Under the pieces are notes generated by a model, which did not search any database, was not told the origin of the DNA, and was given only the letters and a program-made list of their open reading frames with translations. A program made the translations under genes and the position numbers. Shown one piece after another: positions 33,106-42,024 of a stretch of 49,452 nucleotides of DNA (positions within the stretch are counted from its first letter, which is position 1; each line of letters begins with the position of its first letter). Origin of the DNA: Verrucomicrobiia bacterium (GTDB taxonomy: Bacteria > Verrucomicrobiota > Verrucomicrobiia > Limisphaerales > CAIMTB01). Location: assembly GCA_019634625.1 (NCBI GenBank), contig JAHCBA010000046.1, positions 1 through 49,452 of the forward strand, read 5' to 3'.

Positions 33106-35106
33106 TTACGTGATCTCGGGAATGCCGATCTCACGGAGGAGTTGATAGGAGGAATCGTAAAATGCCGGCGAGCGCGTGGGATCATGGGGATCCCCGGGGG
33201 GAATGAAGACGACCATGCCTTGTCGCGCCCGGGTGAGCAGGACCCGGTAGGCATTGCGCAGGTACTCGCGGTTGTCGGGGTTCGCGATGTTGCACCAGCG
33301 ATCCCCGCGGAAATCGTGATACGTCCAACCGTTCTCGGCAGCACGAAAGTCCGCATCCCAGGCAACACAGACCCAGTCGAGTTCCAGGCCCTGGACCTGA
33401 AACTCGGTGGCCACATCCTCGAGGTAGTAACTGGATCGCGTGTCCTCGCGATCGTTCAGGAAGTAGTGAACCGGGTTGATGGCGACACGGATGTCGATGG
33501 CATGCGGCTTGAGCCGCATGGACTTCGAGGAGGCCACCAGTCCGTAGCGTTCCGAACCCCGGGCGTGGGAGCGGATCCAGCTCTTGGCCGCGGGGAGGCT
33601 GCGGGTCAGGGCCAGGGGATAGCGGAGGCGGAATTCGGAGAAGGCCTCGCGAGCCTTTTGTCTTTCCCCGTCCAGCAGGGCTTTGATGAATGCGGAAACG
33701 TTCTCCGCCCGGAACGAACGCATGGATACCGCAAGGTGCAGGGAGTCTTCGAAGCGGGTGGCTTGACTCCGCCGGGCGGTCTCCAGGGCGCCGTCCGCGG
33801 CGTATTCCGAGTCAATGAGCCGCGGCGAGATGACCCTGCGCCAGTGTTCGAAGCGGTGGTTCACGGCCTCCAGCCATGCACCAATTCCTGCCTCACCGGT
33901 GTTGATCTCCTGGCCACCCCCCACCAGGCAGATGATCACCGCCCAGTCCGCGTGCCGGTCCAGGTAGGAAATCAGAAACTCCGGCTCCGATTGATCGAAC
34001 CCTGGGCGGTTCTTCTTCCGACGCATGAAGCTCGCCGTCTGCCTGCGATTCCAGGCTCGCTGTGCTTCATCGAAGATCACGACATGCTCCACTGGCGGTC
34101 CGGAGTTGATCAGTCCATCGTCGCGAAAGTGGTGCACGTTCTGGATGAACGCTTTGACGCATTCACCCACCCGCCCTTTGCGAACCCTTTCACCCTGTTC
34201 CTTGCGCCTTTCGCATTCGTCACGGGTCAGGGCTTCACGGAGAACGGCAACCAGCGGGCCGTTCCCGGAGAGGAAAACCGCGTGGGTGGGTTGTTCGGCA
34301 TCACGCCTTCGGGTCGCCACGTTGAGACCGACCAGGGTTTTTCCAGCGCCGGGGACACCGGTGACGAAGCAGATGACCTTCTGACTCGCCGCCCGCGCTT
34401 CGTCGATCAGTTCCTCGATGCGGTGGGACGTTACCTGCAGATTCCGTGCGCCCGCGTCGAATCGCGCAATGGCTTCGACGGAGTGACGCGAGTAGAGGGC
34501 TCGCGCCGCCTCGACGATGGTGGGAGTGGGGCGGTAGGGGGCTCCGGCCCAAGCCGGTCCGTCGATCGCCGCTCCGGACGCGGCGCGAACACCCTCCTCC
34601 AGCACTGTGCGCAGGTCCGACGGATGGGTCAGAATAGGGCGGAACACGCGGTCCGGATCCTTGGTGAGCCGGAGCCGGGGTGGCTGGGGGCATTCGGTGG
34701 CGACGAGGATGGGAACCAGCGACACTTCATGGCTGGCCTCGTGAAAGTTCCTGAGGTCGAGTGCGTAGTCCCAGACCTGGTCGATTGCCGCGCGATCGAA
34801 AACGCGCTCGCCCACCTTGAACTCGATTGCGAAGACCACGGGGCCGATGAGGAGGATCCCATCCACCCGACGCCCCATCCGCGGGATGTTGAACTCAAGG
34901 AACACAGACCCGTCCAGCCCGGGAAGATGGCTGCGGAGAATGTCGATCTGCACCCGCCAGGCATCGCGTTGGGTGGGCAGCACCGCGAAGTCGGAGTGTG
35001 ATGTCAGTTGCCCGAGAACAAGGTCCTGATCGGAGGCCAGGAATTCGGCAATGGACGCCCCGTACCAGGCGCGCAGCGACGATACCATTGGAGTCGTGCC
35101 GGCCAT
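33106..35106 (-). CDS. DUF2075-type DNA/RNA helicase with nuclease-like N-terminus
   Basis: A 666-residue protein. Walker A is GVPGAGKT (250-257) and Walker B VVIFDEAQ (342-349), fitting the DUF2075 superfamily 1 helicase-like family. The N-terminal region has Glu71, Asp82 and Glu95-Phe-Lys97 (FAIEFK), spaced like a PD-(D/E)xK nuclease core. The C-terminal VLLTRARQGMVVFIPPG is the last helicase motif. Such proteins are often accessory or defence-associated, but function is unproven. The gene stands alone between a 232-bp featureless gap (32874-33105) and a WD40 remnant. ATG 35106 or 35088 may be the start. Confidence 0.75.
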   Translation of the reverse strand: MAGTTPMVSSLRAWYGASIAEFLASDQDLVLGQLTSHSDFAVLPTQRDAWRVQIDILRSHLPGLDGSVFLEFNIPRMGRRVDGILLIGPVVFAIEFKVGERVFDRAAIDQVWDYALDLRNFHEASHEVSLVPILVATECPQPPRLRLTKDPDRVFRPILTHPSDLRTVLEEGVRAASGAAIDGPAWAGAPYRPTPTIVEAARALYSRHSVEAIARFDAGARNLQVTSHRIEELIDEARAASQKVICFVTGVPGAGKTLVGLNVATRRRDAEQPTHAVFLSGNGPLVAVLREALTRDECERRKEQGERVRKGRVGECVKAFIQNVHHFRDDGLINSGPPVEHVVIFDEAQRAWNRRQTASFMRRKKNRPGFDQSEPEFLISYLDRHADWAVIICLVGGGQEINTGEAGIGAWLEAVNHRFEHWRRVISPRLIDSEYAADGALETARRSQATRFEDSLHLAVSMRSFRAENVSAFIKALLDGERQKAREAFSEFRLRYPLALTRSLPAAKSWIRSHARGSERYGLVASSKSMRLKPHAIDIRVAINPVHYFLNDREDTRSSYYLEDVATEFQVQGLELDWVCVAWDADFRAAENGWTYHDFRGDRWCNIANPDNREYLRNAYRVLLTRARQGMVVFIPPGDPHDPTRSPAFYDSSYQLLREIGIPEIT

Positions 35107-35150
35107 GTTTGAGGGGAACCCTGCCAGGTGAACGTTTCGATGGGAAGGCG

Positions 35151-35903
35151 GTGGACACCCCGGCAGCAGAGGTATGCCGGGAGCGGGACGATCGGAGGTT
35201 GCAGTCGGCGTCAGGTCGGGGCTCGATTGGATTGCTGCTGGCCGTCCGGCGGGCGGTCGCAGTCCGGGCCAGCGGCGGACCTGGCGGCGGTTCGGTGGAT
35301 CGCGCGGTGTTCTGCCCGGAGGGAGTCCTTCTGCTTACGGGGTCATGGGATGCCTATGCCCGCGTCTGGGACACCCGTACGGGCCGGTTGGTCGGCGTTC
35401 CCATGCTGCACAACGCACGGGTGGCGGAGGTGGCGTTTCATCCTTCGCGGGAGATGATCGCCACGGCCTCCTCGGACGGGGCGGCACGGGTCTGGCGGGT
35501 CGGCGGGGGCGAAGCCGGCGAGATCGCGGCGCAGCACGGAGGTCAGACCGGTGTCACCGCATTCAGCGCGGATGGCACCCTCTGGCTGACGGTGTCCCGG
35601 GACGGTGTCGTGCGGGCATGGGATACGCAGACGTGGACGCCGGTCACGGAACCGCTCCGTCACCGCACCGAAGTGCGTCAGGCGGGGTTTCATCCCGACG
35701 GTCGCACGATCTGGACGTGGGACGCGCTGGGTGTGGCGCGCCGCTGGCCGGTTCCCGCGTACGAGCCTTCGGATGCAGCCTGGCTGCCCGACACCGCCGA
35801 ACTGCTGGGGCGGATGTACCTGGATCGCGCCAACCGCTTCCGGGTCACTTCGGCCGACCGATGGAACACCATCCCGCCGCCGGGGGCGCACGGCATCCGG
35901 TAG
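35151..35903 (+). pseudogene. WD40-repeat protein, probable 3' remnant
   Basis: About 250 codons. From near 35301 they read as three to four WD40 blades (FCPEGVLLLTGSWDAYARVW, ATASSDGAARVW, DGVVRAWD). The ending resembles the C-termini of PVC WD40/kinase proteins. No signal peptide, kinase or other N-terminal domain is present, and the 5' part has no WD40 character. GTG 35151 with GGAAGG upstream is only a possible start, and the open frame further upstream overlaps the helicase gene. Most likely a truncated gene left by rearrangement. Confidence 0.55.
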
Positions 35904-35915
35904 CGGGACCGGGGC

Positions 35916-38900
35916 TCATCGGGGTGCGACGGCGACGGGGATGACAAGGCGGTAGAAGCGGGTGTTGGTGCCCGCCGGAATGCGGTCGAGGGCCGTCGTG
36001 GTTCCGGCATTGCCGACAAAGGGCCCGAGCGGGAGCCATGGTCCCGCGGCGACCGCTTCGCGGTATTCGATGCGATAGGTCCTGTTCGGCGTCGAGGCCC
36101 ACGACAGTTCAACCTCGCCCGCACCGAAACGTCGCACCGCCAGGCGAACGGTCCCCGGGGTCCCGGCGACCGGCGAAAGGGAAAGGTCATCCAGGCCGAA
36201 ACCGTCCGCCTGGATCCCAAGACGTTCCAACTCCACCCGCACAAACGGATGGTTTCGGTCGATCACGCCGAAGAAGAAGGCGCCTCCGCTGCCCTGCGGC
36301 CGGGTCACCGGGACATCGATTTGGGTCCGCCATCCGTCCGGTGTGACGAGGGTGATCTGCAGTCCGGCGCTTTCGCCCAGGTCCGTTGCGTAGAATCCCA
36401 CGGCGGTGCCGGGCTCCGACAGATCGATGGCCCAATGTCCGGCATGGCCGCCGGGAAGCAGAAGCGCCTTGGCACCCGAGATGGGGAAGACGCCATTGAA
36501 CGTCGCGCCCGGGTCGCTGACGGCCACCACTTCGCGCGGCCCGGAAAGGGTGGCAAGAACATCGCCGAAGACCAGCGTGCCGGGCGTGTCCCCGTCCTGG
36601 AACAATTCGAAAGTCTCCTTCTGCGGAGCTTCGAGCGCCGACTCGAAGGCGTGGGCGGCTGCCGAGGATTCCGGCAGGGTGGCCGGGCGGGGCACGACGT
36701 TGGGGCCGCCGACGGGGTGCGGACTGACGTCCTCGCCGAAGAAAACCGTGGGCGGCAGGGCCTGCGGCATGTTCAACCGGGCGGCCCGGCTGACCGACAG
36801 GCCGTGCGGATTGGAGATGGCGACCGAGAACGTCGCCCCTGCGTCGGCGAGGGCGAGATCCTCGAGGGCATAGGTCGCCCCGGTGGCTCCCTCGACCGGT
36901 TGTCCGTTGCGGGTCCACTGGTAGTTGAAGGGCCGGGCTCCGATGGCCACGACCGAGAAGGACACCGTATCGCCCACGGCGGCGGTCACATCGGCGGGCT
37001 GCGTCACCAGAGTGGGCGCGAAGCCGGGCGGGCCGGGAATCCCCTCCTTCATCACCTCGATCACCTCGGCCTGGCTGAGCGCCCGTTCCCACAGGGTGAG
37101 TTCATCGAGGGCGCCCTGGAAGACGGCACCCTCGGCGACCATCGCCCGGACCAGCGTGCCCACCGCCGTCCGATCGAAGGGGAACGATCCGCTCCGGGTG
37201 TAGGCAAAGTCCGTCGGGTCCGGTTCGCCGTCGATGTAGAGTCGCGCCTGTCCCCGGTCATCCACCCACGCCACGTGGCGCCAGGTGTCGTCGAACACCA
37301 CCCCTGTTGAAACGCGATGATTCACCGGTGTCGTCCCGGCGCTGTTGCGGACGATGACGTCGAAGCGATCCTGGTTGGCCGCGACCTGGCCGGTCTGGAG
37401 GATGAGGAGGGGATTGTTGCCGGTGCTGGAGCCATGGCTGAAGAGGTACTTTCCGGTTTGAGGCGGACCTTTGACCCACATTGCGATGGTGTAGCTCTCC
37501 GCCCCGAAGACCGGCAGCCCGGTGGCGGCGGGGTCGGCGTCATGATCGATCCGGAGATACTGGCCCGCGCCGCTCAGTCCCACGGCGTTGCCCCGCCGTC
37601 CCGGCACCGTTTGAGGGGCGCCGACCGCGACGAGGTGATTGCCGGAGACCCAGTCCGGTGCGCGTTCGCCCACCTCCTCGAAGGCCCAGTACGAGACCAG
37701 GCCCCGGCGGATGTCCTCGCTCAGGGCGGCCATGGCGCAGGGCAGGGCATCGTCGCGTCCCCGGTCTGTGAGCACGCGGTTGACGCATCCTGCGGCTTCG
37801 GACGGGCTGGCGGCCTGGTCCTGGCACTCGGCGACCAGGAAGACCAGGAGGGCCATGCCGGCACTGGCCTGGGCGCGCGACTGAGGGAGTCCCGGAAAGG
37901 GCTCTTCGAAGGGATCCGGACAACCGGCGGCCTCGATGCGCCGTTGGATCAGGGCTTCGGAACTGCGTGCCTGCGCCTGCTGCCGTTCGAGCTGGTTCAG
38001 TTCCTCCCAGCGGGCGCGGCGCTGGGCGTCGGTCAGTGCCGGCATCGGCCCGATGCCGCTCTCAATGTCGAGACCGAGACCGGGATCGTCGTCGGTGCCG
38101 GACACCGATGGCGGTGCCAACGCGGCCGGCGAAACGGCTCCCGAGCCGATTCCGCCACTTCCGAGGAAGACCCGGGCGACATCGTCGGTGAGCTGGTTCA
38201 TGTCGGCGCCGGTTTCATTGGCGAGGAGCGCGACGCCGAAGTTGCGGGAGGACCAGACGGTGAATCGGGCCTTGAAGCCGGGATAGGCGCCGTCGTGCAG
38301 ATAGACCGGCAGGCCGAGTTTCGTCCCCAGCAGCATCCCGAGTCCGAACCGCAGACTGCCTTGGGCGCCGTGCTCGGTGAGCATCTGTGTCCGGGAGGCT
38401 GAAGAGACGATGCTGTTGTTCTGCAGCGCGACCATGAGGCGGACCATGTCGCCGATGGTCATGGCCCAGCCTCCGGCGGGTCCCTCCCAGCCGGCCGGCC
38501 CGCCGGCGAGGGAGTCGTAGGTGGCGGGAACGTAGTTCGAGGTCGCTTCGTTCCACGTGTAGCCGCCGGCCAGCCATGGGATGTCTTCGGCGCGCCAGGG
38601 GGGATTGAGGCCCGGCGAGATCATCTGGTTGGGGTCGCTCAGGCGCCCGCCGTAGTAGCCGACATACCGCCAGATGAACGACTCGTAGCGGGAGTGGGGG
38701 ACACCGAGGCTGGCAACGCTGGATCCTGCCACCGTTTCGATGAGGGCGCCGAGCACCAGATACCCGGCGTTGGAATAGCGGGCCGTCTCGCCGGTTTCGA
38801 AACCGATGACCGGGGTCCCGGCGTAACTGTGGATCACCAGCGACGGATGGATTCCCAACTGGGCGCTGGGAGGCTGCAACCAGGGAAAGAGATGGGTGCT

Positions 38901-39479
38901 GAGGCTCTCGGAGGTGCTCAGGGCCGCGGACATCCGGGCCTCCCGTTGCAGCCCCGAGGTGTGGGAGAGCAACTGCCGGGGGGTGATGCCGGACCACGCC
39001 GTCGGCACCCCCAGATGTTCCTGGATCGGGTCATCGAGGCCCACGAGCCCCATCTCGACCATGCGCAGAAGACCGAGCGCCGTCAGCGTCTTCGACACGG
39101 ACCCGACCATCGACATGGTGGCGTGGGTGAACGGGTGATTCCGCTCACGATCTGCCAGGCCATACCCCTTCAAGTGGCGGATGGCGTTGTTCTCCATGAT
39201 GCCCACCGCCACACCGGGGGGGGCGCCGGAACGGGCCAGGTAGTTCGAGACGACGACGTCCACCCCGGCCGGCATGCCCATCCACTGGGTGTCCTTCCAA
39301 TCGGTCACGAGCTGGTTGGCATTGGGATACTGGTCCGGGCCGGTCTGGCGCGGGGCGCATCCCGCCAGGCCGGCCAGGACGGCGAGGAGCACCATGCCCT
39401 TGGAGCCCTGCCGGCGGACGCGATGGCCGGGGGGTGACAGGTACTGGGGACCGGGCAGGCATGGGAACGTCAGGCTCAT
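35916..39479 (-). CDS. Large lipoprotein: serine hydrolase (beta-lactamase fold) + LamG + Ig-like modules
   Basis: A 1187-residue multidomain surface protein. A lipobox (LAGLAGC, Cys41) predicts lipidation. The beta-lactamase/DD-peptidase-fold domain (about 60-440) has SVSK (127-130), YSN (235-237) and a HDGAYPG C-terminal motif. A helical linker leads to a LamG/concanavalin-like domain (about 640-820; SYWAFEEVGE, AMWVKGP). An Ig-like module follows (about 845-925; QPADVTAAVGDTVSFSV), then beta domains ending YRIEYREAVA...FYRLVIP. Hydrolase plus adhesion-type modules suggests a surface enzyme held on a polymer. ATG 39479 supplies a basic n-region before the lipobox. Confidence 0.75.
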   Translation of the reverse strand: MSLTFPCLPGPQYLSPPGHRVRRQGSKGMVLLAVLAGLAGCAPRQTGPDQYPNANQLVTDWKDTQWMGMPAGVDVVVSNYLARSGAPPGVAVGIMENNAIRHLKGYGLADRERNHPFTHATMSMVGSVSKTLTALGLLRMVEMGLVGLDDPIQEHLGVPTAWSGITPRQLLSHTSGLQREARMSAALSTSESLSTHLFPWLQPPSAQLGIHPSLVIHSYAGTPVIGFETGETARYSNAGYLVLGALIETVAGSSVASLGVPHSRYESFIWRYVGYYGGRLSDPNQMISPGLNPPWRAEDIPWLAGGYTWNEATSNYVPATYDSLAGGPAGWEGPAGGWAMTIGDMVRLMVALQNNSIVSSASRTQMLTEHGAQGSLRFGLGMLLGTKLGLPVYLHDGAYPGFKARFTVWSSRNFGVALLANETGADMNQLTDDVARVFLGSGGIGSGAVSPAALAPPSVSGTDDDPGLGLDIESGIGPMPALTDAQRRARWEELNQLERQQAQARSSEALIQRRIEAAGCPDPFEEPFPGLPQSRAQASAGMALLVFLVAECQDQAASPSEAAGCVNRVLTDRGRDDALPCAMAALSEDIRRGLVSYWAFEEVGERAPDWVSGNHLVAVGAPQTVPGRRGNAVGLSGAGQYLRIDHDADPAATGLPVFGAESYTIAMWVKGPPQTGKYLFSHGSSTGNNPLLILQTGQVAANQDRFDVIVRNSAGTTPVNHRVSTGVVFDDTWRHVAWVDDRGQARLYIDGEPDPTDFAYTRSGSFPFDRTAVGTLVRAMVAEGAVFQGALDELTLWERALSQAEVIEVMKEGIPGPPGFAPTLVTQPADVTAAVGDTVSFSVVAIGARPFNYQWTRNGQPVEGATGATYALEDLALADAGATFSVAISNPHGLSVSRAARLNMPQALPPTVFFGEDVSPHPVGGPNVVPRPATLPESSAAAHAFESALEAPQKETFELFQDGDTPGTLVFGDVLATLSGPREVVAVSDPGATFNGVFPISGAKALLLPGGHAGHWAIDLSEPGTAVGFYATDLGESAGLQITLVTPDGWRTQIDVPVTRPQGSGGAFFFGVIDRNHPFVRVELERLGIQADGFGLDDLSLSPVAGTPGTVRLAVRRFGAGEVELSWASTPNRTYRIEYREAVAAGPWLPLGPFVGNAGTTTALDRIPAGTNTRFYRLVIPVAVAPR

Positions 39480-39667
39480 GCACTCCCATTAAGAATCTGC
39501 CGGCGAAGGTAACCGGCAAAGTTGCGGGAGCGCGGCGAACGTCGCCAAGCCGTATCCATGCAGCAAGAGCCTGTCTGAAAACTGGAAGGCGCCCTGCGAC
39601 GAGGGGTCTTGGTCCCGCAGCCGCGGGACGGCGAGGCCGGCGCATCCCCGCAGCGGGCTGTCACGGT
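39480..39667. other. Spacer upstream of the ATPase gene, with a short hairpin
   Basis: No gene. A perfect 7-bp stem, GTCCCGC (39612-39618) and GCGGGAC (39623-39629) with loop AGCC, lies in this gap. The string GAGCCTGTCTGAAAACT at about 39564-39580 resembles ends seen near some insertion sequences; no transposase accompanies it. Confidence 0.45.
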
Positions 39668-39764
39668 CGAGCCGACGCTCCACACCGTTGCGGCCTCGTG
39701 GAACTCGGCCCTCCGAGGCGATGCTTCGCGAAGTTCGCGCCTCGACCCACAACTCCCGGATGCA
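39668..39764 (-). repeat. Palindromic REP/MITE-like element, copy E (half, inverted)
   Basis: The left half of the element in reverse orientation: its 19-bp terminal repeat is at 39746-39764 (one mismatch) and similarity fades at about 39668. The other terminal repeat is absent. It lies 79 bp before the ATPase start. Confidence 0.7.
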
Positions 39765-39842
39765 GCGTGGGATTGCCGCCGGGGCACTGGGGGATTGACC
39801 GCGACCGCCGCGGAGCCAACGGTGCCCCCATCCCACCGCGAG

Positions 39843-41933
39843 ATGAAAGTCACCGACCCCAAGCCGACCTGGCTACAGCCCCTGACCGAGTCGCTGGCCC
39901 ACCTGTTCGAGCGTTGGACCGGGCAGGCCGCCAACGAGCCCGGTGCCCAGCGCGCGGATCCGAGCGAACTGGCGCGACTGATCCTGCTCGACGCATCGAC
40001 GGAGGGGGCGACGGACATTCATCTCGAACCGCGCAAGGACGGCTGGTGCATCCGGTTGCGTATTGATGGCGTGCTCCACGAGACGGCCCATCTGCCGCCC
40101 GAGCTGGGGCAGCGTCTCCTCCAGCATCTCAAGTCCCTGGCCGGCCTGGATCCCGGACCGGTGTTCGAGCCGTCCGATTCCCACATCCCGTACGAACTCG
40201 AGGACCGGCACCTGGATGTCCGTTTCGCCTGCGTTCCCTGCCAGTTTGGGGAGAAGGTGGCCCTGCGGATCCTCGATTCGCGACGCATCCGGCACCGGCT
40301 CGGCCAACTGGGACTGGGCACGGACGAACTCACCGTGGTGCGGCAATGGCTGGCCACCCACACCGGGATGTGCCTGATCGCCGGCCCCACCAGCAGTGGC
40401 AAGACGACCACCCTCTACGCCCTGCTCCAGGAGCTTCAACTGGCCACCCGGTCCGTGGTCACCATCGAGGATCCCGTCGAGTACGCGATCGACGGAATCA
40501 CCCAGATCCAGGTGGACGAACGGCGGGGCCTGACGTTTCCCGAGGGGCTCAAGGCGATGCTCCGCCTGGATCCGGACTACCTCATTCTCGGGGAGACGCG
40601 CGATTCGCTTTCCGCACGCATTGCGGTCGAGGCCTCGGCCACGGGGCGGATTCTCATGAGCACGCTGCACAGCCGCGATGCCGTCGGGGTGCTGACCACG
40701 TTGCGCAACTGGAACATCACCGACACCGAGATCGCGGTGAGCCTCGAGATCGTCATCGCCCAGCGTCTGGTGCGGCGGTTGTGCGAGAAGTGCCGCCGGC
40801 AGGACGCGCCTCCCGACGCCATCCGGGTGTGGCTGGAAAGCATCGGCCGGTCCGTGCCCGAATCCGTGTGGCGTCCGGTCGGGTGCCGGGCCTGTCACAA
40901 GACCGGGTACGCGGGGCGCATCGGCCTGTTCGAGATCTGGCTCAAGAGCGAGCAGGATCACGATGCGATCCTGCGCCACGCCGACGAGAAGACGATCCGG
41001 CAGGGCCTGGTCCGGAATGGCCGGAAGGCCCTGCTGGACGATGGTTTGGACAAGGCGGGGGACGGGCGGACGAGCCTCGACGAGGTCAAGGCGGCCGGGA
41101 TCGGGAACAGCATGGGGTCCTTGAAGGCGCCGCGTTCCCGCCGGACTCCGGCGCCGCGGCGCAGGAAGGGCGCTTCGGCCTTCACGTTGATCGAGCTGCT
41201 GGTGGTCATTGCCATCATTGCGATCCTGGCGTCCATGCTGCTCCCGGCGCTGTCGAAGGCGAAGCGGAAGGCCAGGGAGACGCATTGCCTGTCGAACTTC
41301 CGACAGTGGGCGGTGGCGGCGAATCTGTATGCGATGGACGACACCCGGGGCCGTCTGCCGATGTTCGGGAGCATCGGGAACAACCCGTGGGATGTGCACT
41401 ACGACATGATTCCCGCGCTACAGCAGCAGGGCCTGACGGTGCCGATGTTCTTCTGTCCGGCGCGGCCGACCGAGTTCACGGAGGCCCGGACGTGGTTCCA
41501 GCGGCAGGCAGGGCGGACGATCTCGAACAACGACGATCTCCGGGCCTACTACAGCCAGCGCTGGGCCTTCGGGTTCGCCATCATCCAGCACAGTTGGTGG
41601 GTGCCGCGTTCGGGGCAGCCGGGCTTTCAGGTGATGCCCGCCACGTCGCGCGTGAACACCAATTCGATGACGGACGGCTGGCCGACGAAGCTGGAGGATC
41701 CCGGGGCGTCCACCAGTCCGATCGTGACCGACACGTTGTACCACGACGGGTTCATGACGGATCTGAACCGCGCCTGGGGCGGACATCCGACGCGTCGTTC
41801 GGACTCGGGGTTCCAGATCCACGGGGGCGGCGCGGAATCGATCAGCCGGGCCTACGCCGACGGGCACGCGGACGTCGCGCGCCAGTCGCGGATCGTGTGG
41901 AGACACTACGGCAACTGGACCAGCTTTTACTGA
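39843..41933 (+). CDS. GspE/PilB-type ATPase continuous in frame with a pseudopilin
   Basis: A 696-residue reading frame with no stop between two modules. Residues 1-423 are a type II secretion/type IV pilus assembly ATPase: Walker A GPTSSGKT (181-188), Asp box TIEDPVEY (207-214), Walker B LILGETRD (247-254), His box STLHSRD (273-279), and the tetracysteine zinc site C314, C317, C348, C351. The N-terminal domain is short. From residue 447 a pseudopilin begins ([18 protein letters not shown], Glu at +5), with a DGHA C-terminus. ATG 39843 is the ATPase start. The module can also start at internal ATG 41112. Either a genuine fusion or a lost stop. Confidence 0.75.
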   Translation: MKVTDPKPTWLQPLTESLAHLFERWTGQAANEPGAQRADPSELARLILLDASTEGATDIHLEPRKDGWCIRLRIDGVLHETAHLPPELGQRLLQHLKSLAGLDPGPVFEPSDSHIPYELEDRHLDVRFACVPCQFGEKVALRILDSRRIRHRLGQLGLGTDELTVVRQWLATHTGMCLIAGPTSSGKTTTLYALLQELQLATRSVVTIEDPVEYAIDGITQIQVDERRGLTFPEGLKAMLRLDPDYLILGETRDSLSARIAVEASATGRILMSTLHSRDAVGVLTTLRNWNITDTEIAVSLEIVIAQRLVRRLCEKCRRQDAPPDAIRVWLESIGRSVPESVWRPVGCRACHKTGYAGRIGLFEIWLKSEQDHDAILRHADEKTIRQGLVRNGRKALLDDGLDKAGDGRTSLDEVKAAGIGNSMGSLKAPRSRRTPAPRRRKGASAFTLIELLVVIAIIAILASMLLPALSKAKRKARETHCLSNFRQWAVAANLYAMDDTRGRLPMFGSIGNNPWDVHYDMIPALQQQGLTVPMFFCPARPTEFTEARTWFQRQAGRTISNNDDLRAYYSQRWAFGFAIIQHSWWVPRSGQPGFQVMPATSRVNTNSMTDGWPTKLEDPGASTSPIVTDTLYHDGFMTDLNRAWGGHPTRRSDSGFQIHGGGAESISRAYADGHADVARQSRIVWRHYGNWTSFY
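41112..41933 (+). other. Pseudopilin module of the fused frame, with possible internal start
   Basis: From ATG 41112 the frame encodes a 273-residue protein with a normal leader (basic, RRKGASA), N-methylation helix and C-terminal [10 protein letters not shown] typical of verrucomicrobial pseudopilins with a DUF1559-like body. The upstream sequence holds only a weak GGGA at about -9, so initiation here would be inefficient unless coupled. Listed because the pilin may be made as a separate protein. Confidence 0.6.
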
Positions 41934-42024
41934 GGGGGGCGCAGTCGCCTGGCGCGACGCCCCGTGGGAGGAGGAACGGCCGTACCCGAATGCCTCGAAA
42001 GGCTTGGGGAATCCTTGAGGGGTC

